Made by a program: the position numbers and the translations under genes
The notes under the pieces: model-generated
Told to the model about the DNA's origin: nothing
The model's database searches: none
Seen by the model: the letters and a program-made list of their open reading frames with translations, nothing else
In this document: positions 25,714 to 34,092 of the stretch, piece by piece
How positions within the stretch are numbered: the first letter of the stretch is position 1
How the letters are laid out: each line of letters begins with the position of its first letter
Assembly: GCA_965140365.1 (NCBI GenBank)
Contig: OZ223196.1
DNA length: 64,000 bases
Strand: one strand, 5' to 3'
Source: Hydrogenovibrio sp965140365
GTDB taxonomy: Bacteria; Pseudomonadota; Gammaproteobacteria; Thiomicrospirales; Thiomicrospiraceae

Positions 25714-25794
25714 GGCTTTTCCTCCGTTTTTCATCATCATACGCGGTTGGCTACACAGGATTTTGAAAGAAATAAGGTTTACGTCCGAGTTCAC

Positions 25795-25818
25795 AAAACC
25801 ACCAGGCCTGGTGGTTTT
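25795..25818. repeat. Perfect hairpin around CCAGGCCTGG in a divergent promoter region
   Basis: A 10-bp stem AAAACCACCA / TGGTGGTTTT encloses a GGCC loop and is followed by a T on the plus strand. It looks like a terminator, but it lies between the starts of two divergent genes rather than after either. It could act as an attenuator for a long leader or as a dispersed DNA signal. Confidence 0.7.
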
Positions 25819-25868
25819 TCATTTTCCCATCCCAATCGGGATTACCGAACATAACGCCCAAACAAGGC

Positions 25869-25901
25869 TTGAAATTTATTTGTTATGTTATAACATATCA
25901 A
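25869..25901. promoter_or_regulatory. Zur box and promoter of the zinc-starvation operon
   Basis: TGTTATGTTATAACATA at 25881-25897 is a near-palindrome of the Zur consensus GAAATGTTATANTATAACATTTC type; read on the minus strand it begins GATATGTTATAACATAAC. A TTGAAA -35 at 25869 and a TAACAT -10 at 25891 (16 bases) place the site over the promoter. The operon it precedes includes zur itself and zinc genes. Confidence 0.75.
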
Positions 25902-25938
25902 TATCAAATATCATTCCCTTCCTTCCGAGGTTAACGTC

Positions 25939-27141
25939 ATGAAACAACTCCCCGTCACCGTTCTGTCCGGCTTTCTGGGTGCCGGCAAAACCACCCTACT
26001 CAACCATATTTTGAATAACCGCCAAAATTTACGCGTCGCCGTCATCGTCAACGACATGAGCGAAATCAATATCGACGCCAGTCTGGTGGAAGGTGAAGTC
26101 AGCCTGAACCGCTCCGAAGAAAAGATGGTGGAAATGTCCAACGGCTGCATTTGCTGCACCTTGCGCGAAGATTTGCTATTGGAGGTGTCCGCTCTGGCGA
26201 AGGCCGGAAAATTCGATTATCTGGTCATCGAATCCACCGGTATTTCCGAACCCTTGCCGGTCGCCGAAACCTTCACCTTCGAAGACGAAAACGGCCTCTC
26301 CCTGTCGGACGTCGCCCGGCTCGACACCATGGTCACCGTGGTGGATGGTGGTAACTTCCTCACCGATTTTCGCCAGGCCAAATCGTTACAGGAAGCCGGG
26401 GAAAGTCTTGGGGACGAAGATGAACGCAGCGTCGCCGACCTCCTCATCGACCAAGTGGAATTCGCGGACGTACTGCTCATCAGCAAGACCGATTTGATGA
26501 CAAGCGACCAAATCGAAGAACTGCGCGCTATTCTGCATTCCTTAAACCCGCAGGCCGACATCCACACCTTACAACACGGAAATATTCCACTCGAAACGGT
26601 ACTCAACACCCAAAAATTCGATTTTGAAAAGGCCCAACAGGCCCCCGGCTGGTTGCAGGAAATGCGCGGCGAACATGTACCGGAAACCGAAGAATATGGC
26701 ATCGGCAGTTTCACTTTCACCGCCCGAAAACCGTTTCACCCGGTCAAGTTCCACCGTTTTCTGACCCAGCCTTGGCCAACGGGCAAACTCATCCGCTCCA
26801 AAGGGTATTTCTGGCTCGCCAGTCAACCGCAAATGGCGGGCATTTGGAGCCAAGCCGGCGGTATCGCCCACCATCACTGGGCCGGGATGTTCTGGAAAGC
26901 CGTGCCGGAAGACCGCTGGCCGGACGATCAGGAATCCCGCGACTTCATTCGCTCCAAATGGGTGGAACCTTTCGGCGACATGCGCCAGGAATTGGTATTC
27001 ATCGGACAAGGTTTGGATGAACACGCCACTCGAAAACAGTTAGAATCCTGTTTATTGACCGATGAAGAACTTTACGCCGGCGTGACTTATTGGACGCAAA
27101 TGGACGACCCTTTTGCCGAATCCGCCGCGCCGAATGCTTGA
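25939..27141 (+). CDS. zigA: COG0523 GTPase, ZigA-like zinc metallochaperone
   Basis: The 400-residue protein is a G3E GTPase of the CobW/COG0523 group. Walker A is GFLGAGKTT near residue 11, the metal-binding CICC motif lies in SNGCICCTLRED near 70, Walker B follows in YLVIESTGISEP, and the base-recognition SKTD is near 179. The C-terminal CobW domain follows. Members under Zur control, such as Acinetobacter ZigA, are thought to move zinc to key enzymes during starvation. It is first in the operon, directly after the Zur box. The symbol is given by similarity of motifs and context. Confidence 0.85.
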   Translation: MKQLPVTVLSGFLGAGKTTLLNHILNNRQNLRVAVIVNDMSEINIDASLVEGEVSLNRSEEKMVEMSNGCICCTLREDLLLEVSALAKAGKFDYLVIESTGISEPLPVAETFTFEDENGLSLSDVARLDTMVTVVDGGNFLTDFRQAKSLQEAGESLGDEDERSVADLLIDQVEFADVLLISKTDLMTSDQIEELRAILHSLNPQADIHTLQHGNIPLETVLNTQKFDFEKAQQAPGWLQEMRGEHVPETEEYGIGSFTFTARKPFHPVKFHRFLTQPWPTGKLIRSKGYFWLASQPQMAGIWSQAGGIAHHHWAGMFWKAVPEDRWPDDQESRDFIRSKWVEPFGDMRQELVFIGQGLDEHATRKQLESCLLTDEELYAGVTYWTQMDDPFAESAAPNA

Positions 27142-27153
27142 TAGGAGATGGCC

Positions 27154-27618
27154 ATGACCGATATCGACGCACGCTTGAAACTCGCCCACGAAACCTGCCG
27201 AACCAACGGCCAGCGCTTGACGGCGATTCGTGAAAAGGTGTTGCGCTTACTGCTGGAAGCCGACAAACCCATGAGCGCTTACGAACTGCTGGAGCAATAC
27301 AAAATTAACGAACAAAGCGGCACTCAACCGATGACCATCTACCGTGCGCTCAGCTTTCTGGAAGCGCAATCGCTGATTCACCGCTTAGCCTCGACGCGTC
27401 AATACGTGGCCTGCCACCACGCGCACGAAAAAGCGCCCCACAGCGACCTCACCCAGTTTTTGATGTGTGACCACTGCGGCGGCATCGAAGAAACCCCGTT
27501 ATCCGATGCGCTTTGGCAGGCGATTCAAGCCAATGCCGAACTCACCCACTTTCACATTGACCAACCCAGCCTGGAAATTCACGGCACCTGCCGCACCTGC
27601 CAACAACACGGAGCCTGA
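27154..27618 (+). CDS. zur: Zinc uptake regulator Zur (Fur family)
   Basis: The 154-residue Fur-family repressor has an N-terminal winged helix with LTAIREKVLRLLLEA and PMTIYRALSFLEAQSLIHR, then a metal-binding dimerisation half. Structural zinc cysteines are visible in CDHCGG and CRTCQQH. The second of two in-frame ATGs (27154) is preferred because AGGAG abuts the first. Its place between a COG0523 GTPase and zinc-acquisition genes, behind a Zur box, supports Zur over Fur. It would repress its own operon when zinc is plentiful. Confidence 0.9.
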   Translation: MTDIDARLKLAHETCRTNGQRLTAIREKVLRLLLEADKPMSAYELLEQYKINEQSGTQPMTIYRALSFLEAQSLIHRLASTRQYVACHHAHEKAPHSDLTQFLMCDHCGGIEETPLSDALWQAIQANAELTHFHIDQPSLEIHGTCRTCQQHGA

Positions 27619-27621
27619 TTC

Positions 27622-28182
27622 ATGATTCGACACAACCCCAGCGGCGATTTGCCGCAGATTCACCCCTCCGCCTTTGTGGACCCGACCGCGATCCTGTGCG
27701 GTAAAATTGTCGTGGGCGAAAACGTCTTCATCGGCCCTTACGCCGTCATTCGCGCCGACGAAGTCAATGAACAAGGCCAGATGGACCCCATCGTCATCGG
27801 GGCCCATTCCAACATCCAGGACGGCGTGGTCATTCACTCCAAAGCGGGGGCCGCCGTCACCATCGGTGAACGCACTTCCATCGCCCACCGTTCGATTATT
27901 CACGGCCCTTGCCAAATCGGCTGCGGCGTTTTCATCGGTTTCAACAGCGTATTATTCAACTGCGTCGTGGCCGACGAAGTGGTGGTGCGCCATAATTCGG
28001 TGGTCGATGGCTGCGACTTGCCGCACGGCTTCTATGTGCCATCCACCGCCCATATCGATTGTCACACTGATTTAAGCCTTTTTCCGGCCAAAACCGCTAA
28101 ACTGTCAGAGTTTTCCGAATCGGTCGTTCAGGCCAACAATCAATTGGTCAGCGGCTACAAAGCCATTCAAAACGAGTTTTAA
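27622..28182 (+). CDS. Gamma-carbonic-anhydrase-like hexapeptide-repeat protein
   Basis: The 186-residue protein is a left-handed beta-helix protein with repeating I/V-G-x-x hexapeptides. The three histidines that bind metal in gamma carbonic anhydrases are present in VVIHSKAG, IAHRSII and IHGPC. It sits three bases after zur in the zinc-starvation operon. It may therefore be a reserve enzyme able to use another metal, such as iron or cobalt, when zinc-dependent carbonic anhydrases fail. That would matter for an autotroph. Activity is not assured, since many family members have other roles. Confidence 0.75.
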   Translation: MIRHNPSGDLPQIHPSAFVDPTAILCGKIVVGENVFIGPYAVIRADEVNEQGQMDPIVIGAHSNIQDGVVIHSKAGAAVTIGERTSIAHRSIIHGPCQIGCGVFIGFNSVLFNCVVADEVVVRHNSVVDGCDLPHGFYVPSTAHIDCHTDLSLFPAKTAKLSEFSESVVQANNQLVSGYKAIQNEF

Positions 28183-28238
28183 ACCCGAATCTTAAACCCT
28201 ATGAATTCAAACCCTTTTAATTTACCAAAGGAAATGAC

Positions 28239-28796
28239 ATGACGCTTCGCCCGCTTACGCTTTTGGTCTGTGCCGCCACCGGTCTGCTGTCCGCCAATAT
28301 TCAAGCCGAAACCCATGCCGCCCATGAACACGGCGTGGCCGAGCTCAATCTCGCCCAGGTGGAATCGGACATTCTCCTAGAAATCAATAGCCCGGCACAT
28401 AATGTGTTCGGCTTTGAACATGCCCCACATTCCGAAAGCGAAAAAACCAAAGTGAAACAGCGCATCCAGCAAATTAAAACCGAACCGCTTGTGACCTTTA
28501 ACCCGGAAGCCAAATGTCAGCAGGAATCGGCGCTCATTGACAATCCATTCCACACCCAGCATGAGCATGAGCATGAGCATGAGCATGAGCATGAAAAGTC
28601 TGGCCACACCCACAAAGATGTCCACATCGAATATACCTACCGTTGCCAAAATCCGCAGGCGTTATCGACACTAAAACTGAACGGCCTTTTCAAACGCTGG
28701 CCGCAATTGGAAACCGTACGTGCGCAATGGTTGCTCAGCGACCAACAATCCGGCGGCACTTTATCGCGCCAGCAACCCAATATTTCACTCAAATAA
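28239..28796 (+). CDS. zrgA: Periplasmic zinc-binding protein of the ZrgA/DUF2796 family
   Basis: The 185-residue protein has a signal peptide ending near NIQAETH, then HAAHEHGVAELNLA, the typical DUF2796 start. A histidine-rich loop with six His-Glu pairs lies near residues 108-119, followed by HTHKDVHIEY. The family includes ZrgA of Vibrio cholerae, part of a Zur-regulated second zinc importer. The histidine loop is encoded by a hexanucleotide repeat and may vary in length. AAAGGAAATG precedes the start. It leads into the ABC genes of the same system. Confidence 0.85.
   Translation: MTLRPLTLLVCAATGLLSANIQAETHAAHEHGVAELNLAQVESDILLEINSPAHNVFGFEHAPHSESEKTKVKQRIQQIKTEPLVTFNPEAKCQQESALIDNPFHTQHEHEHEHEHEHEKSGHTHKDVHIEYTYRCQNPQALSTLKLNGLFKRWPQLETVRAQWLLSDQQSGGTLSRQQPNISLK
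28560..28595 (+). repeat. Hexanucleotide repeat in zrgA
   Basis: Five copies of CATGAG and a sixth CATGAA encode six His-Glu pairs. Gain or loss of a unit would keep the frame and change the number of zinc ligands. Confidence 0.9.
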
Positions 28797-28813
28797 CTCC
28801 AGACCGTTCTGCC

Positions 28814-29515
28814 ATGCATGCATCCGCCGTGATTGAAATCGAGCAGCTTCGTTACCGCTGGCCCGGCCATACGCAAGACACCTTGAATCTGCCCGAATTG
28901 CAGGTTCAACGTGGCGAACATCTGTTTATCAAAGGCCCCAGCGGCAGCGGCAAAACCACATTACTGAATTTGCTGGCCGGGGTCTTCACCGCCCAAAGCG
29001 GGCACTTGAAAGTGCTGGATACCGAACTGGCCAGCTTGTCGGCCTTGCAACGCGACCGCTTTCGGGGCGACCATCTCGGCGTCATTTTTCAACAGTTCAA
29101 TCTGCTGCCTTACCTGACCACGCTGGACAATATTCTGCTACCGCTGAGTTTTTCCAAACACCGCCGCCAACAGGAATCCGACCCACAACACCAGGCCCAG
29201 GCCTGGTTGAAATTGTTGCAACTGCCGGACAACATTCTCACCCAACCGGTCAATCGTCTCAGCATCGGCCAGCAACAACGAGTCGCCATTGCCCGCGCAC
29301 TGATGGGACGGCCGGAACTGATTATTGCCGACGAACCCACCTCGGCGCTGGATGCCGACAATCGCGACCGTTTCATTGACTGGCTGTTCGCGGCGGCGGA
29401 GCAATCCAATGCCACCTTAGTGTTCGTCAGCCACGATGCCCATTTAGCGCAGCACTTCCAGCAAGAAATCGACTTGGCTCAACTCAATCAGGCTACGGTA
29501 AAGGAGACGACATGA
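28814..29515 (+). CDS. ABC transporter ATP-binding protein (LolD/MacB type), zinc operon
   Basis: The start at 28814 yields 233 residues beginning near the usual family N-terminus; the longer frame overlaps zrgA without support. Walker A is GPSGSGKTT, the Q-loop lies in GVIFQQFNLLPYLT, the signature is LSIGQQQRVAIARAL, and Walker B is LIIADEPTSALD. It pairs with the FtsX-type permease encoded next (overlap ATGA). In the Zur-regulated zrg system of Vibrio an equivalent pair works with ZrgA. A CCAGGCCTGG at 29197 encodes Gln-Ala-Trp. Confidence 0.88.
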   Translation: MHASAVIEIEQLRYRWPGHTQDTLNLPELQVQRGEHLFIKGPSGSGKTTLLNLLAGVFTAQSGHLKVLDTELASLSALQRDRFRGDHLGVIFQQFNLLPYLTTLDNILLPLSFSKHRRQQESDPQHQAQAWLKLLQLPDNILTQPVNRLSIGQQQRVAIARALMGRPELIIADEPTSALDADNRDRFIDWLFAAAEQSNATLVFVSHDAHLAQHFQQEIDLAQLNQATVKETT

Positions 29516-30765
29516 ATCTGTTTTCTCTCGCTCTTAAAAGCGCTTGGAGCCGAAAAGGCAGCTTATTGCTGGCGATGTTTTCCATCACCATCAGCGTGGT
29601 ACTGCTGCTCGGCGTGGACACCTTGCGCAAAGAAACCAAAAACAGTTTTCTCAACACCCTATCGCAAACCGACCTGATTGTCGGGGCCCGCAGTGGGCCG
29701 GTAAACCTGCTGCTTTACAGCGTATTCCACATTGGCAATGCCACTAACAACATCGATTACCAAACCTATTTAAAACTGCAAAAGATGCCGGAAGTCGACT
29801 GGGCCGTGCCGCTGTCGTTGGGCGATTCGCATCGCGGTTTTCGTGTCATCGGCACCTTGCCCAGCTTTTACCAGCATTATCGTTACGGTGACGAACAGCC
29901 ACTCGTTTTCCAGAAAGGCCAAGCTTTCTCAGACTTATACGACGTGGTGCTTGGCGCGAAAGTCGCCCAAAAATACGGTTACCGACTCGGCGACCAAATC
30001 GTGCTATCGCACGGTTTGTCCTCCGGTCGATTGGCTCCGAAACATAATGACAAACCTTTTACCGTCAGCGGCATTCTCGCGCCGACCGGCACGCCGGTAG
30101 ACAACAGCTTACAAGTCTCGCTCGACGCCATCGAAGCCATCCATATCGATTGGCGCGGCGGCATGCAATCCCCTTTAAAAATTTCCGCCGACCAAGCTCG
30201 AAGACTCATCGTGGAACCGGAAACCATCACCGCTATTTTAGTCGGTTTGAAAAACAAACTCACCACCTTCAAAATGCAACGTCGTCTCAATGAATTTGAG
30301 GACGAACCGTTGCTGGCCATTCTGCCGGGCAGCACGCTGGCCAGTCTCTGGCAGATCATGGCACCGTTCGAGCGTGGATTGCTGGCGATTGCCAGTATGG
30401 TGTTGCTGGCAGGCCTGGTCGGAATGCTGATTACCTTGCTCAGCACGCTCAAGGAACGCCAACATGAAATCGCCGTACTCCGCGCCATCGGTATTCACGG
30501 TTACGACGTCTTACTGCTGTTCGCTTTCGAAGCGCTGTTTATCCTACTTCTGGGCACCTTGTTCGGCATTGTGTTGCTGTACGGTGGCTTAGCCTGGCTG
30601 GCACCTTATCTGGCCGAACATTACGGCCTCTTTATTCAATTACCCTGGCCGGATGCCCAACAATGGTTGTTTATCGGTCTGGCCTGGTTACTGGGGGTGC
30701 TCATCAGCTTAATTCCGGGTATCATGGCCTATCGAACCAGTTTAACCAAAGGACTCAGCCGTTGA
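29512..30765 (+). CDS. FtsX-like ABC transporter permease, zinc operon
   Basis: The 417-residue protein has an N-terminal membrane segment (about 18-38), a large periplasmic domain (about 40-280), and three more segments (about 285-310, 335-360, 380-405), which is the MacB/FtsX plan. The segment ERQHEIAVLRAIGI before the third helix is typical. Together with the ATPase it probably forms the core of the zrg-type zinc system, although this permease class is otherwise known for mechanotransmission or export. Direction of transport is thus inferred only from regulation. Confidence 0.86.
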   Translation: MNLFSLALKSAWSRKGSLLLAMFSITISVVLLLGVDTLRKETKNSFLNTLSQTDLIVGARSGPVNLLLYSVFHIGNATNNIDYQTYLKLQKMPEVDWAVPLSLGDSHRGFRVIGTLPSFYQHYRYGDEQPLVFQKGQAFSDLYDVVLGAKVAQKYGYRLGDQIVLSHGLSSGRLAPKHNDKPFTVSGILAPTGTPVDNSLQVSLDAIEAIHIDWRGGMQSPLKISADQARRLIVEPETITAILVGLKNKLTTFKMQRRLNEFEDEPLLAILPGSTLASLWQIMAPFERGLLAIASMVLLAGLVGMLITLLSTLKERQHEIAVLRAIGIHGYDVLLLFAFEALFILLLGTLFGIVLLYGGLAWLAPYLAEHYGLFIQLPWPDAQQWLFIGLAWLLGVLISLIPGIMAYRTSLTKGLSR

Positions 30766-31343
30766 CGACCCAATCTACTTGGCTCAAAACCGTTGCAACA
30801 ATCGTTTTTCCCGTTTTTTTATGGGCGCTGTTCACCTCGGTGGCCGTGGCCGAAGAACCCCGCAAAATCAAGTGGAGTGACTTGATTCCGGAGGGTTACG
30901 AACCGGAAAAATTACTGCAGGCTTATGAAGAAGACATTAACCGCCTGAATGAATTGCCGGACAACAGTCCGGAAGGCTTGGCGATTCTAGAAAAACTGCA
31001 GGACATCATTGCCAACTCCCCGGTGAATGAAAAGCTCGATGGTGAAACCATTGCGCTGGCCGGCTTCATTGCACCACTGGCCATCAAAAACGCCACCATC
31101 ACCCGCTTCCTGTTCGTGCCCTATTTCGGCGCTTGCATCCACGTTCCCGCGCCGCCGGTCAACCAGACCATTCTGGTCGACACCGCACCGGGGCAAGGCA
31201 TTAAATTACATATGGTCGATTTTCCATTTCTGGTCACCGGCAAACTGACCTTGCAACATACCCAAACCGACATAGGTTCGGCCGGCTATCACCTGATTAA
31301 TGCCCACACCGAACAATACAAGGACGAAGTCTGGTTGGAATAA
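30762..31343 (+). CDS. Exported DUF3299-type protein, zinc operon
   Basis: The likely start is a TTG at 30762 that overlaps the permease stop (TTGA). It gives 193 residues with a signal peptide ending near AVAEEP. The mature part contains ALAGFIAPLA, RFLFVPYFGACIHVPAPPVNQT near 116-137, and GSAGYHLINA, which match the DUF3299 pattern with a conserved Cys-Ile-His. Such proteins recur in Zur-regulated zrg operons. The biochemical role is unknown. A longer frame upstream has no start signal. It ends the operon, which is closed by a hairpin built on CCAGGCCTGG. Confidence 0.75.
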   Translation: MTTQSTWLKTVATIVFPVFLWALFTSVAVAEEPRKIKWSDLIPEGYEPEKLLQAYEEDINRLNELPDNSPEGLAILEKLQDIIANSPVNEKLDGETIALAGFIAPLAIKNATITRFLFVPYFGACIHVPAPPVNQTILVDTAPGQGIKLHMVDFPFLVTGKLTLQHTQTDIGSAGYHLINAHTEQYKDEVWLE

Positions 31344-31361
31344 ATCGCAACTCCAATCATT

Positions 31362-31387
31362 AAAAACGCCCAGGCCTGGGTGTTTTT
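31362..31387 (+). terminator. Terminator of the zinc operon, built on CCAGGCCTGG
   Basis: An eleven-base stem with one G-U pair encloses a GGCC loop and ends in TTTTT. The core of the stem is the dispersed palindrome (CCCAGGCCTGGG at 31369-31380). Confidence 0.8.
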
Positions 31388-31439
31388 GCGGAATTTTTGC
31401 TAGAATTGAGTTTATTTCACACGCTTCGAATCCGCCTCT

Positions 31440-33536
31440 ATGCCCGCAACCGACAACCAGCCTTTGGCACAACAAAAACTGACCTCCCTAAAAGGCGTCG
31501 GCGATAAATTGGCGGAAAAGCTCAATCGCCTGGGGCTGATCGTGGTGCAGGACTTGTTATTCCACCTGCCGTTGCGTTATCAGGACAAAACCAAACTCAC
31601 CCCCATTGCGAATCTGTTCATTGGTCAGGAAGCCTTGATTGAAGGCGAAGTCATCAGCCATCACATGACGCAGAGCCGCAACAGCAGCCTGATTGTCAAG
31701 CTCATAGACGCAAGCGGCCAAACCCTAAGTTGCCGCTTCTTCCACTTCCATTATCGGCAAGCCCAGCAATTCAAACGCGGCCAAATACTGCGTGGCTATG
31801 GCGAAGTGCGCTCCGGCCACAATGGATTGGAAATGGTCCACCCAGCGTATCAACTGTTCGCCCGCGATAACACACCGCCGTTGGAACAAACCCTGACACC
31901 GGTTTATCCGGTCACCGAAGGACTGGGGCAACCAACCCTGTTGAAACTGATTCAGCAGGCACTGACGCTGTTGAAACAATATCCGTTGGCGGAAGCCTTG
32001 CCAACACACTTATTGAACGAACTGCAACTGCCGCCGATCAATGAATCCCTGCTGCGATTGCACCAGCCGCAACCGGAAGACGACCTGTTTCTCATCAAGC
32101 AGTTTCAACACCCGGCGCAAAAACGCCTGATTCTGGAAGAATTGCTCACCAGCCAACTGAGCTTGCAACTGTTGCGGCAATCCGAAAAACAACGCTTGGC
32201 ACCGGTATTTCCACCCAGCCAAACCGCCAACCAACTGCTGGCCTCTTTGCCTTTTGAACTCACGGGTGCCCAACAACGGGTGCTGGATGAAATCCGTCAG
32301 GACGTCAATCAACCCCATCCCATGCAACGCCTGGTTCAAGGGGACGTCGGCTCCGGTAAAACCATCATTGCCGCGCTCGCCGCGATTCAAGCCGCTGACG
32401 CCGGTTATCAAGTTGCGATTATGGCCCCCACGGAAATTCTGGCGGAACAGCACCGTAACCATTTTCAAGAATGGTTGGAGCCGCTCGGCATTGCGGTGGC
32501 CTGGCTCAACGGCCGGATGAAAGCCGCCGAAAAACGCTTTAGGCTGGCGCAAATCGAATCCAATGAGGCCAAGGTCGTCATCGGCACTCACGCCTTGTTT
32601 CAGGAAAGCGTCACCTTCAGCCGACTCGGCCTGGTCATTATCGACGAACAACACCGTTTCGGCGTGCACCAGCGTTTAGCGCTGCACGACAAAAGCCAAC
32701 TTGACGACGACACCCACCCGCACCAACTCATTATGACCGCCACACCGATTCCCCGCACCTTGGCCATGACCGCTTACGGCGACCTGGATTTATCCATCAT
32801 CGATGAATTGCCGCCCGGCCGCCAACCCATCGACACAGCGGTATTGAACAATCAAAAACGTTTTGAAGTGATGGAGCATCTTTATGCGCAGTGCAAAGCC
32901 GGAGTTCAAGCCTATTGGGTCTGTCCACTGATTGAAGAATCGGAGCTGTTGCATGCCCAGGCCGCAGAAGTCACCGCCCAACAATTCAAAGACCACTGGC
33001 CGGATTTACGGGTCGGCTTGATTCACGGTCGCCTGAAAGGAGATGAAAAAGCCGAGATGATGGCGGCTTTCCAAAACCATGAGCTGGATTTGCTTGTCGC
33101 CACCACGGTGATTGAAGTGGGGGTTAATGTCCCGAATGCCAGTTTGATGATTATCGAAAACGCCGAGCGACTTGGTCTGGCACAATTGCACCAATTGCGC
33201 GGTCGCGTGGGCCGGGGCCACAAAAAAAGCCACTGTGTATTACTGTATCAGGCTCCATTGGGCGAAACCGGCAAAGCCCGCCTGAACATCATGCGTGACA
33301 CCAACGACGGTTTCCGTATTGCAGAAGAAGACTTGAAATTACGTGGCCCGGGTGAAATTCTCGGCACTCGACAAACCGGCGGCCTGCAATTTAGAATAGC
33401 CGACTTGAAGCGGGATCAGGAATGGATTCCGGTCGCCAAACACTGGGCCGAAACCCTCGCCATCAGCGACCCGGATATTGTCGATGCCCTGCATACCCGC
33501 TGGATAGGAGAACGAATGGATTACAAACATGCCTGA
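31440..33536 (+). CDS. recG: ATP-dependent DNA helicase RecG
   Basis: RecG remodels stalled forks and Holliday junctions. The 698 residues match E. coli (693). The N-terminal wedge domain begins LTSLKGVGDKLAEKL. The helicase core has Walker A GDVGSGKTI, the DEQH box in VIIDEQHRFGVHQR, TATPIPRT and the motif VI region QLRGRVGRG. An extended -10 (TGCTAGAAT at 31398-31406) precedes it. ubiC starts inside its last eight bases, so the two are cotranscribed. Confidence 0.97.
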   Translation: MPATDNQPLAQQKLTSLKGVGDKLAEKLNRLGLIVVQDLLFHLPLRYQDKTKLTPIANLFIGQEALIEGEVISHHMTQSRNSSLIVKLIDASGQTLSCRFFHFHYRQAQQFKRGQILRGYGEVRSGHNGLEMVHPAYQLFARDNTPPLEQTLTPVYPVTEGLGQPTLLKLIQQALTLLKQYPLAEALPTHLLNELQLPPINESLLRLHQPQPEDDLFLIKQFQHPAQKRLILEELLTSQLSLQLLRQSEKQRLAPVFPPSQTANQLLASLPFELTGAQQRVLDEIRQDVNQPHPMQRLVQGDVGSGKTIIAALAAIQAADAGYQVAIMAPTEILAEQHRNHFQEWLEPLGIAVAWLNGRMKAAEKRFRLAQIESNEAKVVIGTHALFQESVTFSRLGLVIIDEQHRFGVHQRLALHDKSQLDDDTHPHQLIMTATPIPRTLAMTAYGDLDLSIIDELPPGRQPIDTAVLNNQKRFEVMEHLYAQCKAGVQAYWVCPLIEESELLHAQAAEVTAQQFKDHWPDLRVGLIHGRLKGDEKAEMMAAFQNHELDLLVATTVIEVGVNVPNASLMIIENAERLGLAQLHQLRGRVGRGHKKSHCVLLYQAPLGETGKARLNIMRDTNDGFRIAEEDLKLRGPGEILGTRQTGGLQFRIADLKRDQEWIPVAKHWAETLAISDPDIVDALHTRWIGERMDYKHA

Positions 33537-34080
33537 CCGTATGCATTGGTACCCGGCCGCGCTGTTCGGACGTCTTGGCATCGAACCCGCTTACCGGGAA
33601 TGGTTGCTGGAAACCGGTTCCTTGACCGCCAAAATCCGCCATGCCTGCCCGGAAATGCACGTGACGGTTTTATCGGAAAAATGGGAAGTGCCCTTGCGCT
33701 TTGAAGCGGAGCGCCTGAAACTGGCCGCCGACCGTAAAGCCTGGGTTCGATGTGTGTTATTGCAGTGCGGGGATGAACCGTTAGTGTACGGCCGTACCGT
33801 GATTCCCGACTGCGTGCCGGGCAACGCTTGGTACCGTCTGCGTCAACTAGGGAGCCGACCTTTGGGCGAAATTTTATTTCAGCTTCCCAAGGTGCAACGG
33901 ACACCGTTTGAAATAGCCCATACCCAGACAACCGATTGGCCATACCTGGCCGAGACCGAACAGCCCAGGCCGGTTTATGCCCGACATTCTACCTTCACAC
34001 AAAACGGCGACACCTTGTTGCTGTCGGAAGGCTTTCGTGTCCGCCCAGCCGGTTCACCGCCGTCTCAAGTACTGCCTTAG
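33529..34080 (+). CDS. ubiC: Chorismate pyruvate-lyase
   Basis: UbiC converts chorismate to 4-hydroxybenzoate, the first committed step of ubiquinone synthesis. The 183-residue cytosolic protein shows the family pattern WVRCVLLQCGDEPLVYGRTVIP (arginine in GRT near residue 87), LRQLGSRPLGEILF and YARHSTF near the end with the catalytic Glu in LSEGFRV. It overlaps recG by eight bases. The next enzyme, UbiA, is encoded some 5.6 kb away rather than adjacent. Confidence 0.9.
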   Translation: MPDRMHWYPAALFGRLGIEPAYREWLLETGSLTAKIRHACPEMHVTVLSEKWEVPLRFEAERLKLAADRKAWVRCVLLQCGDEPLVYGRTVIPDCVPGNAWYRLRQLGSRPLGEILFQLPKVQRTPFEIAHTQTTDWPYLAETEQPRPVYARHSTFTQNGDTLLLSEGFRVRPAGSPPSQVLP

Positions 34081-34092
34081 ACAAGGCCGGCT

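Noticed and set aside
28643..28813. N-terminal extension of the zinc-operon ATPase
   Set aside because: It overlaps zrgA in another frame and has no family resemblance. The ATG at 28814 starts at the usual place before the first beta strand of the ATPase.
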